Shown piece by piece: positions 25,146-34,228 of a DNA stretch of 64,000 nt. The stretch's first letter is position 1, and every line of letters starts with the position of its first letter. The notes under the pieces were generated by a model, which made no database searches, had not been told where the DNA came from, and saw only the letters and a program-made list of their open reading frames with translations. A program made the translations under genes and the position numbers. The DNA comes from CAYXLI01 sp964464925 (GTDB taxonomy: Bacteria; Acidobacteriota; Terriglobia; Bryobacterales; Bryobacteraceae): contig CAYXLI010000008.1 in assembly GCA_964464925.1 (NCBI GenBank), positions 124,001 through 188,000 of the forward strand, read 5' to 3'.

Positions 25146-26501
25146 CTACTTGATCCTCTCCAGGAACGGCTGCAGGTCTCCCCGTGCGGCCGCCAGCCCC
25201 AACAATGCCCGCCAAACGTTCAAGCGCGCCAGCGCATCGTCGATCTCGGTCTGTGTCAACACCCTCTGCGCATCGGCTACTTCAATCAACGTTCCAAGCC
25301 CTGCCTGATAGCGGGCCGTCGCCTGCCGCTCGCTCGCGCGCGCCGCTTCGAGTTGCGCGGGGGTTGTTTCAAGCATCCGCAGCGCGCCGTTTGCCGCCGC
25401 GCGCGCCTTTTCCACTCGCCCGTTTAACTCAGTGATCAGTTGGTCGTATCGGGCATCCTCCGCCCGTTTCCGGTGTTCCTCTTCCATTCTCCGCGCACGC
25501 AGCGAAGGTAGTTCCAGTAGCGGAAAAGTGACCGTCATGCCTAGTGCCCAGTTCTGAATATTCGGACCGATGCCGGCCATTGTTCCGCCGGTCGTCCCAT
25601 CCGGCTGAACACCCGTGCCGCGTGCATAGCTCGAAGCCTGCACGTTGAAGCGCGGGTAGTAAGCCCGGTCCAGCGCGTGTTGCCGGGCTTCCGCTTCCGC
25701 AACTACGGCCTTCTGCTCCCTGGCAAACGGGTTGTCTGCTAACACCGTCTCGCTGATGTCGGCTGCGGCAGCCGCGATTGGAGTCACCGAAATGTCTGCG
25801 CCCAACATCTGCTTCAATGACGCATCGGCGATCTGCACAGCTTGCTCCGCTTGAATGACTTGCCCTTGCGCGACGGCGATCTCCGCACGATTCCGGCTTG
25901 CGTCCGCGCCAGGCCGCAGCTCGGCTTTGACCAGAGCATCCACAATCGTGTTCACTTGAGTTGCTCGATCCAGTTGGGCTCGCGCGGCTCTCACCGTTTC
26001 CCGGGCCGCAAGGGCCGTCAGGTATGCGTCGGCCGTCATTGCGGCCACCTCGAACTTCGTGCGTGCGACTGTTGCCTCCGCACGCCTCTTCCCTGCCTCC
26101 GCCGTCCCGATATTCGCTTTGCGCAGGCCGAAATCGAACGGCTCCCAACTGACAAGAAAGCCGGCCGCGCTGCCCCAAACGCTCGCCCCTGTATTCGTGC
26201 CGAGCACAGGACCTGAGATGGATGGAATCACCGGCTGCGGGAGCACTAGCCCGAAAACATTGTTGTGGGTCGCTCGATTGAACTGCGCCAACACATCGGC
26301 TCTTGGCAGGTATGCGGTTCGTGCAAGATCGATCGCAGCAGCGGCTGCGGCAATCTGCTCATTGGATACTCGCACGGAAGGGTACTGAGCTACCGCCCGG
26401 TCCACTGCCTGCTGCAACGTCAGCATCTCCGCCGCGCACGCAAACTGTGTGCCGACAAGCAGAGCCCCGGCGATCCAACGCATAGGTTTCCACTCTAACA
26501 T
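25146..26501 (-). CDS. TolC-family outer-membrane efflux channel
   Basis: A protein of 451 residues with a signal peptide (MRWIAGALLVGTQFACAAE) and two OEP repeats typical of TolC. The first starts LTLQQAVDRAVAQYPSV and the second has GLGTLIEVADAQRVLTQTEIDDALARLN, the conserved coiled-coil end. It forms a trimeric channel in the outer membrane for the pump encoded just downstream, which starts in the next base after its stop. ATG 26501 and ATG 26483 are both possible starts; 26483 gives a cleaner signal peptide and has an AGAGTGG before it. It leads the three-gene operon. Confidence 0.9.
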   Translation of the reverse strand: MLEWKPMRWIAGALLVGTQFACAAEMLTLQQAVDRAVAQYPSVRVSNEQIAAAAAAIDLARTAYLPRADVLAQFNRATHNNVFGLVLPQPVIPSISGPVLGTNTGASVWGSAAGFLVSWEPFDFGLRKANIGTAEAGKRRAEATVARTKFEVAAMTADAYLTALAARETVRAARAQLDRATQVNTIVDALVKAELRPGADASRNRAEIAVAQGQVIQAEQAVQIADASLKQMLGADISVTPIAAAAADISETVLADNPFAREQKAVVAEAEARQHALDRAYYPRFNVQASSYARGTGVQPDGTTGGTMAGIGPNIQNWALGMTVTFPLLELPSLRARRMEEEHRKRAEDARYDQLITELNGRVEKARAAANGALRMLETTPAQLEAARASERQATARYQAGLGTLIEVADAQRVLTQTEIDDALARLNVWRALLGLAAARGDLQPFLERIK

Positions 26502-26519
26502 CGCGATCTTAGGATTCGA

Positions 26520-27338
26520 TTAAGATTCCAACACTGCTGCACCACTGCGCGAAGCCTTCGCAATGCCCCGCTTGCTCGATCGGATGAACGTTATTAGATA
26601 CCGTGCATGCTCTGAATCGCACTCTGTCTCGATTCTCTGTAGAGCCTCCTGCAGTTTCAAGCCGGATTTGTATAGCAGCCGGAATGCGCGCTTTAGAATT
26701 CCAACATCGGAGGCGGTGAACCCGGCACGCCTCAGCCCCACCAGATTCAAACCCTTCGGCGCGACATCAAACTCCGAATACAGAAAATACGGCGGCGCAT
26801 CCTGATTCACCCGGGAGTTCCCGCCGATCATCGCAAGCCGGCCGATCTTCGAATGTTGATGAATCACCACGCCCCCTGAAATGAACGCCTGGTCCTCTAC
26901 CTCCACGTACCCGGCCACCAGGGCGCAGCTCGCAATGACCGTGTTGCTGCCGATCTTGCAGTTATGTGCAATGTGGCCGGACGTCATGATGTAGTTGCCG
27001 TCTCCAACCTCGGTAACTGATTCCGGCTTGGTGCCTCGCGAAATGGTGTAATGCTCACGAATCTTGTTCTCATTTCCGATTCGCAGATAACTCCGCTCGC
27101 CCGTGAACACTTTGTCCAGCGGATCCGTCCCCAACACGGTTCCCGCCGAGATCTCGTTCCTCTCGCCCATCGTCGTCCAGCGTTTGATGTATACGTACGG
27201 CTCCAGCGTGCAGTGCGCGCCCAGCACTACATCGGATTCGATGACGCAATACTCGCCAACAACACATTGCTCGCCGATCACGGCGTCCGGATGAATACGC
27301 GCAGTGGCAGCCACCACTGCGGAAGGAGCTATGGGCAT
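26520..27338 (-). CDS. lpxA: UDP-N-acetylglucosamine acyltransferase
   Basis: A protein of 272 residues, the first committed enzyme of lipid A synthesis. It moves an acyl chain from acyl-ACP to UDP-GlcNAc. Residues 1-190 are left-handed beta-helix hexapeptide repeats (HPDAVIGEQCVVGEYCVIE and onward), with the active-site His in SGHIAHNCKIG. The C-terminal 80 residues are the helical domain (VGLRRAGFTASDVGILKRAF). Length matches E. coli LpxA. It is divergent from lpxD with 34 bases between the start codons, rather than in the common lpxD-fabZ-lpxA order. The ATG has AAGGG immediately upstream, which is tight. Confidence 0.95.
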   Translation of the reverse strand: MPIAPSAVVAATARIHPDAVIGEQCVVGEYCVIESDVVLGAHCTLEPYVYIKRWTTMGERNEISAGTVLGTDPLDKVFTGERSYLRIGNENKIREHYTISRGTKPESVTEVGDGNYIMTSGHIAHNCKIGSNTVIASCALVAGYVEVEDQAFISGGVVIHQHSKIGRLAMIGGNSRVNQDAPPYFLYSEFDVAPKGLNLVGLRRAGFTASDVGILKRAFRLLYKSGLKLQEALQRIETECDSEHARYLITFIRSSKRGIAKASRSGAAVLES

Positions 27339-27360
27339 TCCCTTGTATCATACGGAAGTC

Positions 27361-27366
27361 AGGAGG
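27361..27366 (+). promoter_or_regulatory. Ribosome-binding site that sets the lpxD start
   Basis: A perfect AGGAGG sits six bases before a TTG at 27373. This pair fixes the lpxD start in a non-ATG codon and rules out the longer frame reaching back to 27304, which would run into the divergent lpxA gene. Confidence 0.75.
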
Positions 27367-27372
27367 TGGGTC

Positions 27373-28431
27373 TTGCGCGTGCGGGAGTTGGCGGAATGGC
27401 TTGAGGCCACATTTGAGGGTGACGGCGAGCACGAAATTCGCTCGGTCGCACCGCTGGAGACTGCGGGCCCGGAAGAATTGTCCTTCGTCGGAAATCGAAA
27501 GGCGCTCGAGGCGGCTCGCGCTTCTTTGGCAGGGTGTCTGCTCGTCCCCATGGACTACGACAATCGTGAGGTCCGTACGGTGATCCGCGCCGTCCAGCCG
27601 CGTGCCTTGTTCGCCCGCGCCGTCGCCCGCCTGCATCCCAGGCCAGTCCCCCCTCCCGGCATTCATCCCAGCGCCGTTCTTGCGATTTCGGCCAATATCG
27701 ACCCCACGTGCACAGTCGGCCCCCATGTCACGGTTGGTGAGCGCACCAGTGTCGGGCCTGGCTCCGTGATCGGCGCCGGATCCCAGATCGGATCCGATGT
27801 CTCGATAGGCGCACACTGCACGGTTTACGCGAACGTGACCATCTATGACAGCACCGCAATCGGCGATCGATGCATCCTGCATTCCGGTTGCGTCCTCGGA
27901 GCCGACGGCTTCGGCTTCGCGCTCGTCGGGGATCGTTACGAGAAATTTCCGCAAATCGGCCGCGTCGTTCTGGGCAACGACGTCGAAGTTGGCGCAACCA
28001 GCACGATTGATCGAGCGGCGCTCGGTGTCACTTCGATCGGGGACGGCACCAAACTCGACAACATGGTCCATATCGGGCACAATTGCCGCGTAGGCCGGCA
28101 CGTCGTCATTGCCGCACAGACAGGTTTATCCGGTGGCGTCGAAGTGGGCGACTACGCGGTGATCGGCGGACAAGTCGGCGTCGGCGATAAAGCAAAGATC
28201 GAATCGAAAGCGGTGATCGGTTCCGGCGCCGGCATCCTCACGTCGAAAATCGTTCACAGCGGTCACGTGATGTGGGGTACTCCCGCGCGCCCTTTGCAGG
28301 AGCACCTGCGGCAACTCGCTGCCTTGGCCCGATTGGAAGACGTGCGCAGGGATCTCGCGGATCTCAAAGCACGTCTCGCCAAGGTCGAATCTGTTACCGG
28401 ACCGCCAACGTCACGCCCGCCTGGCTCGTAG
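27373..28431 (+). CDS. lpxD: UDP-3-O-(3-hydroxyacyl)glucosamine N-acyltransferase
   Basis: A protein of 352 residues that adds the N-linked acyl chain in lipid A synthesis, after deacetylation by LpxC. The N-terminal domain (to about residue 95) contains the LSFVGNRKALE patch of the uridine-binding region. Hexapeptide repeats fill residues 100-330, with the catalytic His region LDNMVHIGHNC. A helical C-terminal tail (LEDVRRDLADLKARLAKVE) closes it. The TTG start with AGGAGG gives the normal family length. It lies divergent from lpxA. The last 38 bases overlap the end of the convergent BACON gene. Confidence 0.95.
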   Translation: MRVRELAEWLEATFEGDGEHEIRSVAPLETAGPEELSFVGNRKALEAARASLAGCLLVPMDYDNREVRTVIRAVQPRALFARAVARLHPRPVPPPGIHPSAVLAISANIDPTCTVGPHVTVGERTSVGPGSVIGAGSQIGSDVSIGAHCTVYANVTIYDSTAIGDRCILHSGCVLGADGFGFALVGDRYEKFPQIGRVVLGNDVEVGATSTIDRAALGVTSIGDGTKLDNMVHIGHNCRVGRHVVIAAQTGLSGGVEVGDYAVIGGQVGVGDKAKIESKAVIGSGAGILTSKIVHSGHVMWGTPARPLQEHLRQLAALARLEDVRRDLADLKARLAKVESVTGPPTSRPPGS

Positions 28432-31210
28432 CCGTCCCGATCCGTACGAAGATCGGAACCGCCGCTCCGGTCGGCGCATTCGATGGCACCAGGACGTTGA
28501 TCTGCAGCAGGCCCGACACCAGTCCGGGCGCCGCACCGGCATACGAGATATTCGTCGCATTCACGTTCCCGATCTGCACCGCCACCGGCAGCAGCGGCCG
28601 CGGCAGTGGTACTCCCGCCAACTTGCCGTCCACGCCATCTGGATTCGTAGCACCCTCGCCCGTGGCAAACAGAATAATGTACTGGCCGCGGGCAACCGGA
28701 TTGGTCGCTGAGTTGACCGTGTTGTTCTGGTTCAGAAACGCGCCTTGCCCTTTTCCGGATGCATCGATCGTAAACAACCCCGGCGCCGACGCGGCCACAT
28801 CGACCGTGAAGACATCGGACTGCACCCCCTTATATTCCACCTGCACATTCGTCGTCTGCTTGCCGCTCACGCTGTACGGAACGACCGCACTCACTTGCCC
28901 CGCTACGGCGTAGATCATGGGCGCCGGTACGCCATCGAATAACACCCGTGTGTCGGAGAGGATCGTCTTTATAGACGCATGGTCATCCGTCAACTCCGTC
29001 CGTGCCAGAGCCGGAGGCCCGAATGTCGATCCGTAAATGGTCACTATTTCGCCCGGAGCCACCGCAACCGTAGCATAGCTGGCAGCATTCAGGATGCTGG
29101 TCACCTTCACGACTGCCGCCGCTTGCGTGATAGTTGCCGTTTGCCCGGCGACCGTGATCGTTGCACTCCGCGGCGTAAACTGATCGCTTGCAGCGGCGGT
29201 ATAGGTGACCGTTCCGGATCCCGAAACATTCGACCACGTCACCTTCAACCACCCGTCGCTGCTCGCAGGCGTCCAGGAGCATGCCGGCCCTCCCGTTACC
29301 GTAATCGTTCCGGCCCCGCCACTGGCCGGTACATCCGCCGCCACAGGCGTAATGGTCAGCGCGCAGCCCGCACCTGCCTGCGAGACCGTGAACGTCTGCC
29401 CCGAAACCGTAATCAGTCCGGTTCTCGCGTTGGCGGTATTGTTCGCCAGCACTTGAAACGTAATGGTCCCATCCGTCGATCCGGTGAGAGGCGATGTGAT
29501 CTGAATCCACGGCACGCTGCTCGCGGCAGTCCAATTACACGCCGCGCTGAGGCCGAACGAATTCGCCCCTCCAACGGAGGGCACGCTGATCCCTGTAGAG
29601 GACAAACTCACAGCGCACGTGAACGCAGATTGCGTGATATTGAACAGTTGGTTGCCGATTGCGATCGCCCCTGTACGTAGCTTTGCGTCGCTATTCGCCG
29701 CCACGCGCCACGTGACCGTGCCCTCTCCTGTACCGGTGTTCCCCGAAGTGACCGCGACCCAGGGAGCCGATGGAGTTGCTTTCCAACTGCATCCATCCGG
29801 CGCAGTCACGTTCACGCTCCCCTCCCCACCCGCTGAACCGGTTGTCGCCGAGTTCGGAGTGAGCGTCACGCTGCAGACCGCGCCCGCCTGGAAAATATTG
29901 AAGGCCTGCGTGCCGATCTGTACACTGCCGAATCGCGGCTCGCCGCTGCCGTTCGCCTGTACGGTGTAGGTCACCGTTCCTGCCCCCGTGCCGGACGTCG
30001 TACCCGCAAGGCTGATCCAGGGCACATTGCTGGTCGCGGTCCAACCACAACTCGTCGTCACGACGAACGTACCGGACGCTCCGTTGATCGGAACATTCGC
30101 TGAAATCGGTGAGAGCGTGTAGGTGCATGTGCCGCCCAATTGCGTCACATAGAATCCCTGCCCCCCGATGAAGATCGTTCCCGATCGCCCATCGGACCCC
30201 GGATTTTGCCCCACGCTGAACGAGACGGTTCCGTTCCCGGTCCCTGTCTGGCCGGCTGTGATCGTGATCCAACTCGAGTCCGTAGTCACGCTTCGGTCAC
30301 AGGTGCTGCCGCTTGCCGTCACCGCCACCGATCCTGTTCCCCCCGTCGCCGGAATAGTCGCGTTGGGAGTCGAGAAAGTCAGCGTGCAGAGCGGATTCTG
30401 CGTGATACTGAAGCTCTGCCCGCCCAGCGTGATCGTGCCTGTTCGTGAGGTGCCGCCCGTGTTTGCCGCGACCGTGTAGCTGATCACCGAATCGCCCGTC
30501 CCGCTCGTCGCCGAGGTGATCGTGATCCAATTGGCTTGTGTAGCGGCCGTCCAATTGCAGCCCGTGCTCAATGAGAAGGATCCATTCCCTCCAGTATTCG
30601 GAAAGGCCGCGCTGCCCGGGTTGATCGTGTACGTGCAGTTTCCTGGTCCTTGGCTGATAGCGAACGTGGCATTCCCGATCGTGATGGATCCGGTTCGCGT
30701 ACTCGTAGTAGGATTGGCGGCGGCGGACCAGGAGATCGACCCGTCCCCCATCCCGGATGTTGCCGAAGTTATGCTGATCCACGTCGTTGCCGTAGAAGCC
30801 GTCCATGAGCAGTTCGTACCGAAATTGACGGTTCCAGTGTCTCCCGATCCACTCGCGATGACGCTGGCCGGATTCAGATTGAAGGTACAGGTCGCCGCCG
30901 ATTGGCTGACCGTAAAGGTCTGCCCGGCTACTGTCAAAGTGCCGGTCCGCGAAGCCGGCGACGTGTTCACACTCACCGTGTAGCCGACTGTGCCATTCCC
31001 CGTACCCGGCGTTCCGAACGAGATTGTGATCCATGGGACGCTGCTGCTTGCCGTACGCGAACAAGCCGCCGAGCTCGCCGTCACTGTAATCAGCCCGTTT
31101 CCTCCAGAAGAGTTGAACGAGGCACTGTTCGGTACCAGCGAGAATGAGCACTGCGCGTGAAGGTGGCTTGCGCCCAGCAGGCACACCAGTACCAGCAGGA
31201 ATTTTGGCAT
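28394..31210 (-). CDS. Secreted BACON-repeat protein with TIGR03437 C-terminal domain
   Basis: A protein of 938 residues. A signal peptide (MPKFLLVLVCLLGASHLHAQ) is followed by eight tandem repeats of about 83-88 residues. Each starts Cys-[Ser/Thr/Ala]-x-x-[Leu/Ile/Phe], holds a CxW or CxR-type block then a [Val/Ser/Thr/Ala]xW[Ile/Val/Leu] strand, and ends with a QxFxVSQ/ITQ-type strand. This is the BACON (Bacteroidetes-associated carbohydrate-binding often N-terminal) fold. From about residue 700 the protein carries the TIGR03437 domain (NAASYATVAVAPGEIVTIYGSTFGP, then SYAGAAPGLVSGLLQINVLVP), a Solibacter-type C-terminal domain. It is probably cell-surface or secreted. A promoter is seen just upstream. 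Confidence 0.9.
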   Translation of the reverse strand: MPKFLLVLVCLLGASHLHAQCSFSLVPNSASFNSSGGNGLITVTASSAACSRTASSSVPWITISFGTPGTGNGTVGYTVSVNTSPASRTGTLTVAGQTFTVSQSAATCTFNLNPASVIASGSGDTGTVNFGTNCSWTASTATTWISITSATSGMGDGSISWSAAANPTTSTRTGSITIGNATFAISQGPGNCTYTINPGSAAFPNTGGNGSFSLSTGCNWTAATQANWITITSATSGTGDSVISYTVAANTGGTSRTGTITLGGQSFSITQNPLCTLTFSTPNATIPATGGTGSVAVTASGSTCDRSVTTDSSWITITAGQTGTGNGTVSFSVGQNPGSDGRSGTIFIGGQGFYVTQLGGTCTYTLSPISANVPINGASGTFVVTTSCGWTATSNVPWISLAGTTSGTGAGTVTYTVQANGSGEPRFGSVQIGTQAFNIFQAGAVCSVTLTPNSATTGSAGGEGSVNVTAPDGCSWKATPSAPWVAVTSGNTGTGEGTVTWRVAANSDAKLRTGAIAIGNQLFNITQSAFTCAVSLSSTGISVPSVGGANSFGLSAACNWTAASSVPWIQITSPLTGSTDGTITFQVLANNTANARTGLITVSGQTFTVSQAGAGCALTITPVAADVPASGGAGTITVTGGPACSWTPASSDGWLKVTWSNVSGSGTVTYTAAASDQFTPRSATITVAGQTATITQAAAVVKVTSILNAASYATVAVAPGEIVTIYGSTFGPPALARTELTDDHASIKTILSDTRVLFDGVPAPMIYAVAGQVSAVVPYSVSGKQTTNVQVEYKGVQSDVFTVDVAASAPGLFTIDASGKGQGAFLNQNNTVNSATNPVARGQYIILFATGEGATNPDGVDGKLAGVPLPRPLLPVAVQIGNVNATNISYAGAAPGLVSGLLQINVLVPSNAPTGAAVPIFVRIGTATSQAGVTLAVR

Positions 31211-31234
31211 GGACTTAGATTATCAATGAACCCG

Positions 31235-31264
31235 GTTATACGAACTTAGTTGCGAACTTGTCAT
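31235..31264 (-). promoter_or_regulatory. Sigma-70-like promoter of the BACON gene
   Basis: On the minus strand ATGACA (31264-31259, five of six matches to the -35 consensus) is followed by an 18-base spacer and TATAAC (31240-31235, five of six matches to the -10 consensus). Transcription would begin near 31228, giving a leader of about 18 bases before the ATG at 31210. The same region also precedes the divergent Gfo/Idh/MocA gene. Confidence 0.5.
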
Positions 31265-31275
31265 AGGATACATGC

Positions 31276-32418
31276 ATGCAACGCCGGGCTTTCCTGCTCA
31301 CTTCCGCCGTTCCCTTTCTACAAGACGACGCCCAGTTTCGCGGGGGCATCATCGGCGCCGGAGGCCGTGGCCGCTATCTCACAGCCAACTTCAAGGAGTT
31401 GGGCGCGGCGATGGCGGCGGTGTGTGACGTCTATGAGCCGAACCTCCAGGCTGGACTCAAAGCGGCATCTACGGGAGCAAAACCGTACGACAACTACCGC
31501 CGGCTTCTGGAAGACAAGTCACTCGGCTTCGTCGTGATCGCTACACCCGACCACTGGCATGCCCAAATGGTCATCGATGCCGTGCAAGCCGGGAAAGATG
31601 TTTACGTAGAGAAACCGCTCGCCCACACCATCGAAGACGGCGAGCGAATCATCAAAGCTGTCCGGGCAACCGGTCGCGTGGTGCAGGTCGGCATGCAGCG
31701 CCGGAGTTTCCCGCTCTTCCAGGAGGCCAAACAGATCATGGACTCCGCCGCGCTCGGAGACATTCGACTGGTCAACGCTTGGTGGTTGAACAATCAGGCC
31801 GGGCTCTCCAATCGCAAATTCGAAGGCAAACTCGATTGGCAGCAGTGGCTCGGCAATGCGCCCAAGCGAAATGCCGACCCCACACGCTTCTTCAACTGGT
31901 ATTACTTCTGGGACTATTCAGGCGGCCTCATGATCGGCCAGGCCGCGCACGTCGTTGATGCCATTCATTGGTTCATGAACTCGTCCAAACCGTTGGCGGT
32001 TACCTGTTCGGGCGGCCGGGTCAACTTGCAGGGAGCGGAGGTTCCCGAGACCACTTGCATGACGATCGAATACCCCGAGAACTACCTCGCCGTATTCACC
32101 GTAGGCTACAAAGCCATGCACTACAATCCCGCGAACGACCAGATGAAACAATTTCACGGATCCAAAGCACGGTTTGACGTCAGCCGTGAGGGCTATGCGC
32201 TGTACCCTCAATCGAACGCCGTCGAAATGAAACCCTCCACTTCGAAAAGTGAACCCGGAACGTTTGAATCCGCCGCGCGCGCTCACATCCGCAACTTCCT
32301 GGAATGCATCCGAACCCGCAAGGAACCGAATGCCACCGTGGAAATGGGGCAAGCCACGAATATCGTGCTCTGCAAAGCGATGCAGTCCCTGCGCGAGGGC
32401 CGGCGCATTACGGCTTAA
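31276..32418 (+). CDS. Gfo/Idh/MocA-family oxidoreductase with signal-like leader
   Basis: A protein of 380 residues. After a short leader (MQRRAFLLTSAVPFL) the nucleotide-binding Rossmann fold reads RGGIIGAGGRGRYL, followed by VVIATPDHWHAQM and the family EKP motif (VYVEKPLAHT), whose Lys acts with NAD(P). The second half is the alpha/beta domain with WYYFWDYSGGLMIGQAAHVVD, where the His is likely catalytic. Such exported Gfo/Idh/MocA proteins act on sugars or glycans, and Acidobacteria carry many of them. The exact substrate is unknown. It is divergent from the BACON gene and ends one base from the convergent menG gene. Confidence 0.9.
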   Translation: MQRRAFLLTSAVPFLQDDAQFRGGIIGAGGRGRYLTANFKELGAAMAAVCDVYEPNLQAGLKAASTGAKPYDNYRRLLEDKSLGFVVIATPDHWHAQMVIDAVQAGKDVYVEKPLAHTIEDGERIIKAVRATGRVVQVGMQRRSFPLFQEAKQIMDSAALGDIRLVNAWWLNNQAGLSNRKFEGKLDWQQWLGNAPKRNADPTRFFNWYYFWDYSGGLMIGQAAHVVDAIHWFMNSSKPLAVTCSGGRVNLQGAEVPETTCMTIEYPENYLAVFTVGYKAMHYNPANDQMKQFHGSKARFDVSREGYALYPQSNAVEMKPSTSKSEPGTFESAARAHIRNFLECIRTRKEPNATVEMGQATNIVLCKAMQSLREGRRITA

Positions 32419-32419
32419 T

Positions 32420-33151
32420 CTACACCCGTCCGATGTGCAGCGCTACGATCCCGAACGTCATACGCTCGAACGTCACTTCGCGGTAGCCCGCAGAGCACAT
32501 CTGCACCGCGAGTTCCTCCGCGCCTGGAAATTTCTTCACCGATTCCGGCAGGTAGTTGTACGCGCCCTTCGACCCGGAGATCGCATTCCCGAGTTTCGGC
32601 AGTACATGCAGCGAATAGAAGTTATATAGCTTCGCGAACAGGGCGTTCGGCGGCTGCGAAAATTCCAGAATCGCTACCGCGCCGCCCGGCCGCAGCACTC
32701 GCTTCAACTCCACTAGTCCGCGCTCATAGTTCACGAAATTCCGAAAACCGAAGGCAACCGTGATCAGATCCGCCGACGCGTTCGCCATCGGTAGACTCAG
32801 TGCATCCGCTTCAAACAACCGTGGCGGCAGTGTCCGGCGCGCGGCCTTCTCCTTCGCGGAAATCAGCATGGGCCGGCAGAAATCGCTTCCCAGCACAGGA
32901 TTCACCGACCGCTGCTGCAGTGCCAGCATCAGATCGCCCGTCCCGCAACAGAGATCGACAATCCGGGCGCCCGGCCGGATCAACCACTCGCGTACCGCCC
33001 GCACCGTGCGAGTCCGCCAGTACCGGTCCACATTGAACGAAAGCAGGTGATTCAGCAGGTCATAACGGGGCGCGGCCGCCGCAAACATATCGCGTACCCA
33101 CGCCGAGATTTCCTGCTCGCCTTCTACGCCGCGGGGCGTTGTACCGCTCAT
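32420..33151 (-). CDS. ubiE: Demethylmenaquinone methyltransferase (UbiE/MenG)
   Basis: A protein of 243 residues that C-methylates the quinone ring at the end of menaquinone (or ubiquinone) synthesis. It has FAAAAPRYDLLNHLLSFNVDRYWR, the SAM motif VDLCCGTGDL, and the signatures VAFGFRNFVNYERGLVELKRVLRPGG and KLYNFYSLHVLPKLG, all diagnostic for UbiE/MenG. The quinone type is not shown by sequence, though menaquinone is usual in Acidobacteria. It overlaps aroB by 4 bases (ATGA), linking it to the shikimate pathway that supplies chorismate for the quinone head group. Confidence 0.94.
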   Translation of the reverse strand: MSGTTPRGVEGEQEISAWVRDMFAAAAPRYDLLNHLLSFNVDRYWRTRTVRAVREWLIRPGARIVDLCCGTGDLMLALQQRSVNPVLGSDFCRPMLISAKEKAARRTLPPRLFEADALSLPMANASADLITVAFGFRNFVNYERGLVELKRVLRPGGAVAILEFSQPPNALFAKLYNFYSLHVLPKLGNAISGSKGAYNYLPESVKKFPGAEELAVQMCSAGYREVTFERMTFGIVALHIGRV

Positions 33152-34221
33152 GCCAATGCTGCCTGTATCGATTCCAGCACGATCGGCTCGGCGATGTCCG
33201 ACCGGATCACCACGTGCCCAATCCGGTCCGGCAAAACGAAGTGCACCTTGCCCTGAATGCTCTTCTTATCGCTGACAAGCCGCGATGCCAGCGCTTCCGC
33301 CGTGATGCCTTTCAGCGCCGGAATGGGACCGTACCGTTCTACGGATTCCAGAATCCGCTTCTGATCCGCGGACCCCAGCACCCCCGCGTTCGCCGCAAGA
33401 TAAGTCGCCGCGCGCATCCCGAACGCCACCGCCTCCCCGTGCAGGAAGCGCGAATACTTCGTTTCCGCCTCCAGCGCATGCCCCACCGTGTGGCCAAAGT
33501 TCAGAATCCTGCGCAGGTCGCTCTCTTTCTCGTCCTCAGACACGACCTGGGCCTTGATTCGCACCGACTCGGCGATCATATAATCCACCACGTCCGGTTT
33601 CTGTGCCAGCACATCACTCACGCGCCCGTCCATCACCTCGAACAATTCCGGACTCGCGATGATCCCGTGCTTCACGACTTCATAAAGACCCGCGCGATAC
33701 TCGCGTTCCGGCAAAGTGCTTAATACTTTCGGATCGATCAGCACGGCCAGCGGTTGATGAAACGAACCGATTAGATTCTTCCCGCTGGCCAGGTTCACTC
33801 CCGTCTTACCGCCGACCGCGGCGTCTACTTGGGCTAGTAGCGTCGTCGGGATCTGAATCACGGGAATGCCGCGCATAAAGATTGCAGCCAGGAACCCGCC
33901 CATGTCATTCGCGATGCCGCCGCCGAACGCAACGACGAGGCTGGACCGATCGGCGCCCAATTGCACCATCTGCTCGGCCATCGCCTCGACGGACTCAAAT
34001 CGCTTGCGATCCTCCCCGCCGGGGAAGAAAAGGGCATGGATCTCGCGCCCGTTTAGCCCTTGTTCTACGGCGCTTCCATGCAGCCCCCACACGTCACGAG
34101 TAGTGGCCACAAACACCTTGCCCGCCTTCTTCGGAATGAACCCGGAAATCTTGGACAAGATGCCGCGCTCGACCACCACGGGATAGGTCGTGTGGCCTGT
34201 ATTCACTTCAAATCTCGGCAC
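33148..34221 (-). CDS. aroB: 3-Dehydroquinate synthase
   Basis: A protein of 357 residues that catalyses the second step of the shikimate pathway. Typical blocks are FPGGEDRKRFESVE, VVAFGGGIANDMGGFLAAIFMRGIP, IPTTLLAQVDAAVGGKTGVN and FGHTVGHALEAET; the last contributes to the metal site with Glu and His. It uses NAD+ and a divalent metal. The start is GTG at 34221; a GAGGA lies very close in front. It is coupled to menG by ATGA and divergent from nadB with about seven bases between the assigned starts, although the nadB start is uncertain. Confidence 0.95.
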   Translation of the reverse strand: MPRFEVNTGHTTYPVVVERGILSKISGFIPKKAGKVFVATTRDVWGLHGSAVEQGLNGREIHALFFPGGEDRKRFESVEAMAEQMVQLGADRSSLVVAFGGGIANDMGGFLAAIFMRGIPVIQIPTTLLAQVDAAVGGKTGVNLASGKNLIGSFHQPLAVLIDPKVLSTLPEREYRAGLYEVVKHGIIASPELFEVMDGRVSDVLAQKPDVVDYMIAESVRIKAQVVSEDEKESDLRRILNFGHTVGHALEAETKYSRFLHGEAVAFGMRAATYLAANAGVLGSADQKRILESVERYGPIPALKGITAEALASRLVSDKKSIQGKVHFVLPDRIGHVVIRSDIAEPIVLESIQAALA

Positions 34222-34228
34222 ATCCTCG

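Noticed and set aside
28394..31210. Regular repeats read as a CRISPR array
   Set aside because: The repeats are about 250-260 bases, degenerate and in frame; they encode protein modules.
34190..34228. nadB start at GTG 34190
   Set aside because: It lies inside the aroB coding region on the other strand and adds residues with no similarity to aspartate oxidases.
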